Origin: Burkholderiales bacterium | Lineage (GTDB): Bacteria > Pseudomonadota > Gammaproteobacteria > Burkholderiales > SG8-41 | Direction: 5' to 3' | Length of the DNA: 53,734 nt | Assembly (NCBI GenBank): GCA_019635015.1 | Contig: JAHCAG010000009.1 | Coordinates: 1-53,734 of the forward strand | Shown: positions 26,252-35,713 of the stretch, in pieces | Layout: every line of letters starts with the position of its first letter | Position numbering within the stretch: the first letter of the stretch is position 1 | The notes under the pieces: model-generated | Database searches by the model: none | What the model was told of the DNA's origin: nothing | Seen by the model: the letters and a program-made list of their open reading frames with translations, nothing else | Position numbers and translations under genes: made by a program

Positions 26252-26905
26252 ATGAATATGTTGATTCAAATTAAAGGGGTTAATACGGAAACCCTAGAAG
26301 AAACAAAGACATTAATGCGCGTAATTGTCGATGCAGTTGCTGATTCGGCTAAAGTTACGTCTCGTCAAGTAGAAGTTTATTTTCAACAAAGACAGCAAGA
26401 TGAAGGAAGCGATTTTTCGCATGAAAAAATACAAACGGAATCAAAAACCAAACTTAAAAGTACAGAACCCTACGCGGCTGGCATGATTCCCGGTTCTCCT
26501 AACATTAAAAAAAACAAATTAATAGCTAAATTTGTTGGCATTTCAGGAAGCAAAAGAGAAAATCGTGGATCGCTGTTAATTTCTCCGAAAACTAGATGTT
26601 TCAAAAGACATGAAGTTCATGAATTAATGATGACAGATGAAAATAGCGTTTGTCCGGGCAGACCGTTTGAAAGATCCGCCACCCTTGGATTCATTGAGTT
26701 TTCAGACAGTGGCCTCCTTATTGAAGGAGATACGGTTGTCATAGGTAATGAAATCGTTGGAACTATAGCCGGGTTTGATGAAACGCATTTTCCAAACCAT
26801 TTAAATATCGTATTAAAAACAACACAGAGGACTTCTGGAGTTGAAATGAGACTGAATCCAGGAGATTTGGTTAGCTTTATGAGTAAAACAAAAGTCGCCG
26901 TCTAG
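26252..26905 (+). CDS. Tautomerase-like / DUF6917-like fusion protein
   Basis: 217 residues; the ATG at 26252 follows CGGAGG by 8 bases, and the longer open frame has no support. Residues 1-50 look like one 4-oxalocrotonate-tautomerase-type unit (MLIQIKGVN strand, TKTLMRVIVDAVADSAKV helix, VEVYFQQ strand), but the catalytic Pro1 is absent. Residues about 55-85 are a polar linker. Residues about 88-215 repeat the DUF6917-like domain: SPKTRCFKRHEVHELMMTDE and GTIAGFDETHFPNHLNIVL. It is the most AT-rich gene of the island and the last of the rightward operon, ending 45 bases before a terminator. Confidence 0.72.
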   Translation: MNMLIQIKGVNTETLEETKTLMRVIVDAVADSAKVTSRQVEVYFQQRQQDEGSDFSHEKIQTESKTKLKSTEPYAAGMIPGSPNIKKNKLIAKFVGISGSKRENRGSLLISPKTRCFKRHEVHELMMTDENSVCPGRPFERSATLGFIEFSDSGLLIEGDTVVIGNEIVGTIAGFDETHFPNHLNIVLKTTQRTSGVEMRLNPGDLVSFMSKTKVAV

Positions 26906-26950
26906 TGAAAGCGCGGTGTGTATAGTGATGTACAGTGACAGCATTCACCT

Positions 26951-26979
26951 AACACCCGCCTTTGGCGGGTGTTTTGTTT
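26951..26979 (+). terminator. Rho-independent terminator closing the catabolic island
   Basis: AACACCCGCC, loop TTT, GGCGGGTGTT, then TTGTTT. It is a 10-bp perfect stem and ends the rightward operon. Confidence 0.8.
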
Positions 26980-27091
26980 AGGCGGCCTGTTTCATCGGTT
27001 CTTCAGCCACGGTAATTCCCACCTTGGCTTGGCAAATTTTTCTTGGACGTTTTAAATCAGCAACAGTGGTCGTGTTGGCTCGCGGATTGAT
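26978..27091 (-). pseudogene. Possible coding remnant in frame with dacB, beyond its stop
   Basis: On the minus strand the dacB frame, after its TAG (27092-27094), stays open for 37 codons ending KRPRKICQAKVG... EEPMKQAA and a TAA at 26978-26980. It could be the tail of a longer protein cut by insertion at the island border, or chance. I do not recognise it. Confidence 0.25.
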
Positions 27092-28555
27092 CTACTGCAG
27101 ACGTCCTGATCGCCGCCGTTCCTGGCGCCCGCAGCAGCTGTCGCGGTTATGCACCCATTGCAGCAGCGCATCCATCGCCGGCTGCGCGTTGAAGGCGTTG
27201 GTGTGGTTGACCATGAACACCACCACCGAACGGTTGCCCTGCGCATCAAGCACATAACCCGCGATCGAACGCACGCCCGACAGCGAACCGGTCTTGATAT
27301 GCGCCTGGCCGGCGATTTCCGCGCTCTTCAGGCGCCGCCGCATCGTGCCGTCGACCGCGGCCACCGGCAGCGAGGCCATCAGCTCCGGCATAACCGGACT
27401 GGCCCAGGCATTGAGCAGCACCGCACCAAGGTTGCGCGCGCTGATGCGTTCGATGCGCGAGAGGCCGGAGCCGTTTTCCAGCACCAGTTCCGGAATTGCG
27501 AGGCCTTTAAGTGCCAGCCATTGCCTGACCGCTGTGCTTGCGGTGGCGGTGCTGGCCCCCGTTTCGGTGAAGCCCAGCGACAGGAAGAGCTGGCGCGACA
27601 TCACGTTGTTGGAGTACTTGTTGACGTCGCGAACGATTTCCGACAGCGACTGTGATTTGACGGTGGCGAGTACGCGCGCTGTCGCCGGCGTTGCCCCGTC
27701 GCGAATCTGCCCGCTGAAGCTGCCGCCCAGTTCGCGCCACAGCAGCGTGAACAGCGCGCCGACGTACTGACGATGGCCGAGCACGCTGAAGCTGCGCTGG
27801 CGCTCGCCGCAGTCGAGGGTGTAGCTGCCGGAGAAGGCGAGCCGCGCCGAGTCCGCATTGCCCTGGGAATCGATTTTCATCCGGCCCAGCCAGTCGCCGC
27901 AGGTACCGTCGACCACTTTCAGGTTGTTGACGACCTGCACCGCGGGCAGCGGCGGCTCCGCGATGATGCGCACGGTGCGCGTGGCGGCGTCCGGGATGAA
28001 CTGCAGCGTGACCGCCTTGAAATTGACCAGCAGCGCATTCGGCGCCGTGTTGTAGGGGCGGGTCGGCTGGTCGTCGAACTGGCCGGGATCCGGAGCCTCG
28101 TCGGCAAACAGCCGGCGGTCGAGCACGAGGTCGCCGCGGATCTCGCGCAGGCCGCGCGCGCGCAGGTTGCGCAGCAGCAGCCAGAAATTTTCCAGCGTGA
28201 GCTTGGGATCGCCTGCGCCGCGGAGATGGAGGTTGCCGCTGAGCACATCCTGCGCGAGCGGGCCGTCGGTGAGCGCCTCGGTGTTCCAGGTGTACGCCGG
28301 CCCGAGCAGCTCCAGCCCGGCATAGGTGGTGACTATTTTCATGCTTGACGCGGGATTGAGCGATCGCTCGGCGCCGACGGAAAGCACCGCATCGCCGCCG
28401 ATCTCGTGCACATAGACGCCGACCGCCGCTTCGGGAATGCCGGCCCGCGCCAGCGCCTGGGCGACCGGTTCGGGCAGTGTCGCAGCGGGTTGCGCGCCGG
28501 CGGGGGCGAGTGTCAGCGCGAGTATCAGTGTGACAAAGAAGTGAGGGAGGAGCAT
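27092..28555 (-). CDS. dacB: D-alanyl-D-alanine carboxypeptidase/endopeptidase (PBP4 class)
   Basis: 487 residues. Periplasmic peptidoglycan hydrolase. Signal peptide 1-21 (HFFVTLILALTLAPAGAQ). Active-site boxes are SSMK (Ser70-Lys73, in NPASSMKIV), SNN (KYSNNVMSRQL, about 310) and KTG (AHIKTGSLSGVRS, about 430). The large domain inserted between the first two boxes is typical of PBP4. The tail CCGRQERRRSGRLQ is very basic and differs from the usual end. It lies 20 bases after the beta-CASP nuclease gene in a leftward run from bioA. Confidence 0.93.
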   Translation of the reverse strand: MLLPHFFVTLILALTLAPAGAQPAATLPEPVAQALARAGIPEAAVGVYVHEIGGDAVLSVGAERSLNPASSMKIVTTYAGLELLGPAYTWNTEALTDGPLAQDVLSGNLHLRGAGDPKLTLENFWLLLRNLRARGLREIRGDLVLDRRLFADEAPDPGQFDDQPTRPYNTAPNALLVNFKAVTLQFIPDAATRTVRIIAEPPLPAVQVVNNLKVVDGTCGDWLGRMKIDSQGNADSARLAFSGSYTLDCGERQRSFSVLGHRQYVGALFTLLWRELGGSFSGQIRDGATPATARVLATVKSQSLSEIVRDVNKYSNNVMSRQLFLSLGFTETGASTATASTAVRQWLALKGLAIPELVLENGSGLSRIERISARNLGAVLLNAWASPVMPELMASLPVAAVDGTMRRRLKSAEIAGQAHIKTGSLSGVRSIAGYVLDAQGNRSVVVFMVNHTNAFNAQPAMDALLQWVHNRDSCCGRQERRRSGRLQ

Positions 28556-28575
28556 GTTGGAATGAGGGATGAGGT

Positions 28576-29967
28576 TCAGAGGATGACCGCGCTGTGGATG
28601 GCGGGGATGTCGATGCCGCCCCAGCCGAGCCGGTCGCGGATCGTGGTGGCGAAAATTTCCGCGGTGTCCTGTTCGCCATGGACGACGAAGGTGCGCTGCG
28701 GCGGGCGCTTGAAATGCTTCAGCCAGTCAAGCAGCGCGGCCTGGTCGGCGTGGGCCGACAGTCCGCCGATGGTGTAGATGTCGGCCTTGACCGGCACCGG
28801 AATGCCGAACAGGCGGACGGTTTTTGCGCCGTCGACGATGCGCCGGCCGAGCGTGCCGGCAGCCTGGAAGCCGGCAATGATCACGCTGCAGTCGCGGCGG
28901 CCGAGGTTGTGGCGCAGGTGGTGCTTGATGCGGCCGGCGTTGCACATGCCGCTTGCCGAGATGATCACCGCGCCCTGCCTGATGCGCTGCAGTGCAGTGG
29001 ATTCCAGCACGTCCTGTACGAAATGGATCCTGGGTTTGCCGCGCCGGCTTTTAACCCACTGCAGCATGGCTGCGGCTTCCTGGTCGAGCAGGGCCCAGTG
29101 CCTGGCGGTGATCTCGGTGGCTTTCAGCGCCATCGGCGAGTCGATGTAGATGTCCATCTCCGGCATCCGGCCCTGGCGGTGGAGATCGACCAGCAGGTAG
29201 AGGATTTCCTGGGTGCGGCCGACCGCGAAGGCGGGAATGATGACATTGCCCTTCTTGCGCCGGATGGTGTCGGTGACCGCGTGTTCGAACTCCGTCAGCG
29301 TGTCATCCATGCTCCGGTGCAGCCGGTTGCCGTAGGTCGACTCGACGACCAGGACGTCGGCTTCGGCGATGCTCGCCGGATCGCGCACCAGCGGCCGGCA
29401 GGGTTGTCCGAGGTCGCCGGAGAACACCAGCTTGCGGGTGTGGTTGCCGTCGCGCACCCACAGCTCAATGATCGCCGAGCCGATGATGTGGCCCGCGTCG
29501 CGGAACACGCAGCGCACTGCCGGATGCGGGTGCAGTTCGACGTCGTAATCGGTGCGCCGCAGTTGCTGCAGTGTGCGGTTGACCTGGGCGATGGTGTACA
29601 GCGGCGGCCGGTCGGCGTTGCGCAGGCCGGCCTTCTTTTTCCACTCCTGTTCCTTCTGCTGGATGTGCGCCGAGTCGGCGAGCATCACTTCCAGCAGGTC
29701 GGCGGTGGCCGCCGTGGTGTGTATTGGTCCGCGGAAGCCCTGCGCGACCAGCCGCGGCAGCAGGCCCGAATGGTCGATATGAGCGTGGGTCAGCAGCACG
29801 AAATCCAGCGTTTCCGGGGCGAAGGCAAACCGGGCGTAATTTTTGCTGTCGGCGTCGCGGCCGCCCTGGAACATGCCGCAGTCGACGAGGAATGAGACCT
29901 CGTCGGTCTCGACCAGGAAACTGGAGCCGGTGACTTCGCCGGCGGCGCCGAGGAAGGTCAGTTTCAT
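28576..29967 (-). CDS. Beta-CASP metallo-beta-lactamase-fold RNA nuclease
   Basis: 463 residues. The metallo-beta-lactamase core has motif HAHIDHSG (about 62-69), the DAGHIIGSAIIEL motif (about 157-169) and LVFSGDLG. The beta-CASP insert covers about 205-380 (ESTYGNRLH, then IYIDSPMALKAT and SASGMCNAGRIKHHL). The final RMMBL-type segment has GGLSAHADQAALLDWL and FVVHGE. Relatives are CPSF73-like endo/exonucleases acting on RNA in the cytoplasm. Its start overlaps the stop of the molybdenum-carrier-like gene by four bases. Confidence 0.92.
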   Translation of the reverse strand: MKLTFLGAAGEVTGSSFLVETDEVSFLVDCGMFQGGRDADSKNYARFAFAPETLDFVLLTHAHIDHSGLLPRLVAQGFRGPIHTTAATADLLEVMLADSAHIQQKEQEWKKKAGLRNADRPPLYTIAQVNRTLQQLRRTDYDVELHPHPAVRCVFRDAGHIIGSAIIELWVRDGNHTRKLVFSGDLGQPCRPLVRDPASIAEADVLVVESTYGNRLHRSMDDTLTEFEHAVTDTIRRKKGNVIIPAFAVGRTQEILYLLVDLHRQGRMPEMDIYIDSPMALKATEITARHWALLDQEAAAMLQWVKSRRGKPRIHFVQDVLESTALQRIRQGAVIISASGMCNAGRIKHHLRHNLGRRDCSVIIAGFQAAGTLGRRIVDGAKTVRLFGIPVPVKADIYTIGGLSAHADQAALLDWLKHFKRPPQRTFVVHGEQDTAEIFATTIRDRLGWGGIDIPAIHSAVIL

Positions 29968-30443
29968 GCGGCGGTCCTGATCCCGGCGAGGAAGCGGGTG
30001 ATGACCGCATGCGCCCAGTCATAAACCCGCGGCTGCTTGCTGGCGCGCGGGCCGGCGACGTTGAGCCTGCGGATGCCGTGCCGCGCGACGAAGCCGGCAA
30101 TCGCCCCGGCGGCGTCCGCCTCGTCCGTGTTTTCACGGGCGATCACCAGGCAGGGTTTGCCCAGTTCCTCGCAGAACCTGCGGGTTTGCAGCGTGCCGCC
30201 TTCGAGCGCATCGCCGTGCAGGATAACGGTGCCATCGCTGTCGGCGACATTGGCGCGGGTGCGCTCGATGTAGCCGCTGCCGGGAATTTCGGTGAGTGGA
30301 TAACGCGCGTCAATCGGCCCGTCCTCGGCCATGCGTCCGCCCGGACACCAGCCGCCGCAGGGTATGCCTGCGGCAAGCGCGGCATCCAGCGCCGCGCGGT
30401 CAACACCGGTCTGTCCGCCGGAGATGAGGGTGAGACTGTTCAT
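29964..30443 (-). CDS. Putative molybdenum carrier / SLOG-like protein
   Basis: 159 residues. Rossmann-like start LTLISGGQTGVDRAALDAAL (about 4-23), then GGWCPGGRMAEDGPI, the SDGTVILHGDALEGGTLQT segment (about 68-86) and LNVAGPRASKQPRVYD. This matches the putative molybdenum carrier family (a circularly permuted SLOG/YpsA-like group), which binds nucleotides or oxyanions; real function unproven. It overlaps bioA and the beta-CASP gene by four bases at both ends, so it is tightly coupled. Confidence 0.85.
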   Translation of the reverse strand: MNSLTLISGGQTGVDRAALDAALAAGIPCGGWCPGGRMAEDGPIDARYPLTEIPGSGYIERTRANVADSDGTVILHGDALEGGTLQTRRFCEELGKPCLVIARENTDEADAAGAIAGFVARHGIRRLNVAGPRASKQPRVYDWAHAVITRFLAGIRTAA

Positions 30444-31762
30444 GCGGCGTCGAGCAGTTCGAGTGTGCGTGTCGCGAGTAGCGCCATTTCTTCCTCATTG
30501 ATCGAGTAAGGCGGCATGAAGTAGACCGTATTGCCGATCGGCCGCAGCAGCAGTTCGTGCTTGAGTGCGGCCTCGAACAGCCGGCGGCCGAAGTCGGGGC
30601 CGGCAGCGTCGACTTCGAAGGCCCAGATCATGCCGGTGTTGCGGAAATCGCGGACCCGGGGATGGGCAGCGAGCTCACGGGTCAGCGCCGTCATCTGCGC
30701 AGACTTCTTGCGGTTGGTCTCGATGACGCGATCCTGCTCGAAGATGTCCAGCGTTGCCAGCGCGGCGCGGCAGGCCAGGGCATTGCCGGTGTACGAATGC
30801 GAATGCAGGAAACCGCGGGTGATCTCGTCGTCGTAGAAGGCCTCGTATACCCGGTCCGTGGTCAGCACCGCCGATAGCGGCAGGTAGCCGCCGGTGATGC
30901 CTTTGGACAGGCAGAGAAAATCCGGAACGATGCCGGCCTGTTCATGGGCGAAGAAGCTGCCGGTGCGGCCGAAGCCGGTCATGATCTCGTCGGCGATCAG
31001 GTGTACCCCGTAACGATCGCAGAGCAGCCGCGCCTGGCGCAGGTACTCGGCGTCGTACATCGCCATGCCGGTGGCCCCCTGCACCAGCGGCTCGACGATC
31101 AGCGCGGCGGTGCTCGCATGATGCTGTTCGAGGTGGCGTTCCAGCGCCTGCGCGCAGGCGATCGCGTGTTCGCGTGGTGACACGCCCGGAGCCGCTGTCC
31201 TCCAGTCGGGGCTCGGCACCTGGCTGCTTGCGCGCAGCAGCGGGGCATAGGTGTCCTTGAACAGCGCGACATCGGTCACCGACAGCGCGCCTAGGGTTTC
31301 GCCGTGGTAACTGCCGGCCAGACTCACGAATTCCGTTTTCGCCGGCCGGCCGCGGTTGCGCCAGTAATGGAAGCTCATTTTCAGCGCGATCTCGGTGGCC
31401 GAGGCACCGTCGCTGCCGTAGAAGCAGTGGCCCAGCGCGCCGCCGGTCAGTGCCGACAGCCGTTCGGAGAGTTGAACCACCGGCTCGTGGGTGAAGCCGG
31501 CGAGCATCGCGTGCTCGAGGGTCTGCAACTGGTCAATCAGCGCGGCGTTGATGCGCGGTTCGGCATGCCCGAACAGGTTGACCCACCAGGAGCTGACGGC
31601 ATCAAGGTAGCGCCTGCCATCGCAATCGTAGAGCCAGCAGCCCTGCGCGCGCGCGACGGGAATGATCGGCAGCGTTTCGTGCTGCTTCATCTGTGTGCAG
31701 GGGTGCCACACCGCGGTGCGGCTGCGTGTTAGCAGCACAGTGTTGCGAGTGCTGGTTTGCAT
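30440..31762 (-). CDS. bioA: Adenosylmethionine-8-amino-7-oxononanoate aminotransferase
   Basis: 440 residues, PLP enzyme that makes 7,8-diaminopelargonate in biotin synthesis. Features are VWHPCTQMKQHETLP (about 18-32), SSWWVNLFGHAEPRIN (about 57-72), YGSDGASATEIALKMSF, the DEIMTGFGRTG aspartate region, and LSKGITGGYLPLSA with the Schiff-base Lys. No other bio gene is nearby. It is the first gene of the leftward run bioA, molybdenum-carrier-like, beta-CASP nuclease, dacB, and diverges from the unknown gene at 31945. Confidence 0.95.
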   Translation of the reverse strand: MQTSTRNTVLLTRSRTAVWHPCTQMKQHETLPIIPVARAQGCWLYDCDGRRYLDAVSSWWVNLFGHAEPRINAALIDQLQTLEHAMLAGFTHEPVVQLSERLSALTGGALGHCFYGSDGASATEIALKMSFHYWRNRGRPAKTEFVSLAGSYHGETLGALSVTDVALFKDTYAPLLRASSQVPSPDWRTAAPGVSPREHAIACAQALERHLEQHHASTAALIVEPLVQGATGMAMYDAEYLRQARLLCDRYGVHLIADEIMTGFGRTGSFFAHEQAGIVPDFLCLSKGITGGYLPLSAVLTTDRVYEAFYDDEITRGFLHSHSYTGNALACRAALATLDIFEQDRVIETNRKKSAQMTALTRELAAHPRVRDFRNTGMIWAFEVDAAGPDFGRRLFEAALKHELLLRPIGNTVYFMPPYSINEEEMALLATRTLELLDAA

Positions 31763-31944
31763 TTCGGGGCGGCCCTATCGAATACTTTGCGGCGTTCAAC
31801 CTGCGTGCATCCCGGCCGTTATGCAGTCTGTAGCCGTTGTGCTGTGCCGGTTGTACCGGCGTCCCGCAGTGGCACCGAATTTGCTCTGAATGTTTTCGGC
31901 GGTTGTTGTTGAGTTTAACAGCACACTACAGGAGATGTTTGCGC

Positions 31945-32607
31945 ATGCAGATTCTCGAACGCATTGAAAATCAGATGGCCGCCACCGGCCTGCCCCTGGT
32001 CGGCATCACGCTTGCTGCCGTGCCCTGTCCCGACACGCCGGTGATCCTGACCCTGCACTGGCATGGCTTCATCAAGCAGAAGCTCGTCGACCTGGAGGAG
32101 GCCGAGGCCGTGGCCTACACACCGATCCCGAGCTCGACGCTGCAACTGAATGAACGCTGGCATGATCTGGTGGCCGTGGATCGCGCGGCAATGGACGCCG
32201 GCTGGGAACTGGGGGCCTGGGATGTGGCGCGCGCCGAACGCCCGGGTTGCCTGAGGCCTGGCGCGGATTCCACCGAGGCGCTGGAATGCCTGCAGGCTTT
32301 CGGCGCCTATCCGCACAGCGTCAATGGCGCGCAGGTGGCGGTATCCGATGCCCCGGACACCGACGATCTGGTCGAACTTGCCGCCAACCGCGGCTATCTG
32401 CTGTGGTCTTTCCGGCCTGTCTGCGGTGGCATCTGGAAGGACCTGGCGGACGATGCGACGCTGACCCGGGAGGGCCGCCGGCCTTCGCCCTGTCCCCATC
32501 TGCCGGTGCCGCCGGCCTGCAGTGGCAAACGCAGGACGGTTTACCGCTTTGGCCTCTCCGTTCATCGGGCTCTTCCGGTACCGCAGACGAGAAATCAATG
32601 TAACTAG
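31945..32607 (+). CDS. Conserved hypothetical protein upstream of groES
   Basis: 220 residues; the ATG at 31945 has GGAG 11-14 bases before it. Soluble, with an early VGITLAAVPCPDTPVILTLHW segment and several Cys (ERPGCLRPGAD, ALECLQAF, RPVCGG), then a proline- and Arg-rich C-terminus. I do not recognise the family. The gene is followed by a hairpin terminator and then the groE promoter, so it is transcribed separately from groESL. Confidence 0.6.
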   Translation: MQILERIENQMAATGLPLVGITLAAVPCPDTPVILTLHWHGFIKQKLVDLEEAEAVAYTPIPSSTLQLNERWHDLVAVDRAAMDAGWELGAWDVARAERPGCLRPGADSTEALECLQAFGAYPHSVNGAQVAVSDAPDTDDLVELAANRGYLLWSFRPVCGGIWKDLADDATLTREGRRPSPCPHLPVPPACSGKRRTVYRFGLSVHRALPVPQTRNQCN

Positions 32608-32671
32608 TTGTTTTTAAACATATTTTGTGCTGACTTTCTGCAGATGCGCAGTTAGTCAGTACTCACACCGG

Positions 32672-32700
32672 GAGGGGCGGCCATGCCGCCCCTCTTGCTT
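32672..32700 (+). terminator. Terminator-like hairpin before groES
   Basis: GAGGGGCGG, loop CCATG, CCGCCCCTC, followed by TTGCTTT. It probably ends the 31945 gene; its T-run overlaps the groE -35 element. Confidence 0.6.
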
Positions 32701-32723
32701 TGGGGCCGGTACATCCCTATTAT
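32695..32723 (+). promoter_or_regulatory. groESL promoter
   Basis: TTGCTT (32695-32700), 17 bases, TATTAT (32718-32723). The transcription start falls inside the CIRCE element that follows directly. Confidence 0.7.
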
Positions 32724-32749
32724 TAGCACTCGCTAGAGCTGAGTGCTAA
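32723..32749 (+). promoter_or_regulatory. CIRCE element (HrcA operator)
   Basis: TTAGCACTC, nine bases, GAGTGCTAA: a perfect match to the CIRCE consensus. HrcA binds it and represses groESL until heat stress titrates GroEL. hrcA itself is not in the window. Confidence 0.95.
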
Positions 32750-32814
32750 CAGCATCGCTCGCGGTAGACCCCGGTTTATTTGATTCATTCAACCCGATCT
32801 GAGGAGAGTTACCC

Positions 32815-33102
32815 ATGAAGATTCGTCCGTTGCACGACCGCATCATCGTGAAGCGGCTGGAAGAGGAACGCAAAACCGCTTCCGGAATCGTGATCCCCGA
32901 CACCGCCGCCGAAAAACCCGACCAGGGTGAAGTGAAGGCTGTCGGCAAAGGCAAGAAGGCTGACGACGGCAAGATCATCCCGATCGACGTCAAGGTTGGC
33001 GACAAGGTTCTCTTCGGCAAGTACTCCGGCCAGACCGTCAAGGTCGAGGGCGAGGAACTGCTCGTGATGCGTGAAGAAGACATCATGGGCGTCATCGAGT
33101 AA
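32815..33102 (+). CDS. groES: Co-chaperonin GroES
   Basis: 95 residues. Begins [18 protein letters not shown]; the mobile loop is about residues 17-32 ([17 protein letters not shown]) and the end is EEDIMGVIE. It caps the GroEL ring during protein folding. GAGGAGAG precedes the ATG. Controlled by the CIRCE element upstream and co-transcribed with groEL 30 bases later. Confidence 0.97.
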   Translation: MKIRPLHDRIIVKRLEEERKTASGIVIPDTAAEKPDQGEVKAVGKGKKADDGKIIPIDVKVGDKVLFGKYSGQTVKVEGEELLVMREEDIMGVIE

Positions 33103-34796
<1,694 letters not shown>

Positions 34797-34873
34797 CCGG
34801 GGAAGTGAACGAGCAGGAGGGAACCGATGGTTCCCTCCCGTGCCCTCCCTCCTTTGGGTAGTTGGTTGTTTGA

Positions 34874-34903
34874 GAAACCCCGCTTCGGCGGGGTTTCTTT
34901 TTT
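34874..34903 (+). terminator. groESL rho-independent terminator
   Basis: GAAACCCCGC, loop TTCG, GCGGGGTTTC, then seven T (one inside the run border). A textbook UUCG-loop terminator. Confidence 0.9.
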
Positions 34904-34951
34904 GGGGCGGGCTGCGCTTACAATGCGGCAGACCGTCCGGACAACATCGAC

Positions 34952-35254
34952 ATGCCCATCGAATACACCCTGATTTCCATCCTGCTGGCGCTGGTGCAGG
35001 TCGCGATTTACCTGTTTTTCGGCCGCGGCGCGATGTACATCCTTGCCGGCGCAGGGAGGGAACAGAACTTCATCTACCAGCTGTTCAAGAAGGGTACCGA
35101 ACCGCTGGTGAAAGCGACACGCGTCATCACGCCAAAGTTCGTCGTCGACCGCCACGTGCCGTTTGCAACCCTGGCGCTGCTGGTGCTCGCCGGCCTGTTG
35201 CTGATCCAGGGCCGGCGCGCGATCTGCCTGGCTCAGCAGTTGGTCTGCGGCTGA
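34952..35254 (+). CDS. Small two-helix membrane protein
   Basis: 100 residues with two hydrophobic helices (ISILLALVQVAIYLFF at about 8-23; FATLALLVLAGLLLI at about 71-85) and a basic loop between (FKKGTEPLVKATRVITPKF). Conserved-looking but of unknown function. The ATG lies 49 bases after the groESL terminator and just before the tRNA-Phe promoter; codon use is like the core. Confidence 0.6.
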   Translation: MPIEYTLISILLALVQVAIYLFFGRGAMYILAGAGREQNFIYQLFKKGTEPLVKATRVITPKFVVDRHVPFATLALLVLAGLLLIQGRRAICLAQQLVCG

Positions 35255-35266
35255 AGCGCTATTGCC

Positions 35267-35295
35267 TTGACGCAAAACGCTTTTGAGGTTTAAAT
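35267..35295 (+). promoter_or_regulatory. Promoter of tRNA-Phe
   Basis: TTGACG (35267-35272), 17 bases, TTAAAT (35290-35295), then a GC-rich discriminator (AGCGCCC), as for stable RNAs. Confidence 0.75.
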
Positions 35296-35369
35296 AGCGC
35301 CCTTTCGTCCAGCCTCTCTGGCGGGCGAAACCCCTTCCGCAGCAGTTTCTGCAGTTCCTCGCAGCACGG

Positions 35370-35445
35370 GGCCGGGTAGCTCAGTTGGTAGAGCAGAGGA
35401 TTGAAAATCCTTGTGTCGGCGGTTCAATTCCGTCCCCGGCCACCA
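35370..35445 (+). tRNA. tRNA-Phe (anticodon GAA)
   Basis: 76 bases, CCA encoded. Acceptor GGCCGGG/CCCGGCC (perfect), D arm GCTC/GAGC, anticodon stem GAGGA/TCCTT with loop TTGAAAA (anticodon 35403-35405), T arm GGCGG/CCGTC. It marks the border between core genes and the accessory stretch to the right; a related fragment lies at 36858-36890. Confidence 0.96.
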
Positions 35446-35713
35446 TCCTTTCTTTCAGCGTTGTCGCAGGATCTCTGGCCGGTGATTGACATTTATGTGT
35501 CATTGGCCAAAGCTGTAATGAGCAGACGCTGCAGGGTCATATCCCGAATCAGCGCAACGGGCGGGCTCAGGCCTGTCCCGGGAGGAGGGTTCGGTGCCGC
35601 GGTGTTCAGGTTTGGCACTGGCTGGCTGGGAATCTGACTTGCCGGCCGGATGTCAGCCATTGCGCCTGTGGCGGATCTTGAATCGATTCATCGCCAGGAA
35701 TGGATTTCGTCCA

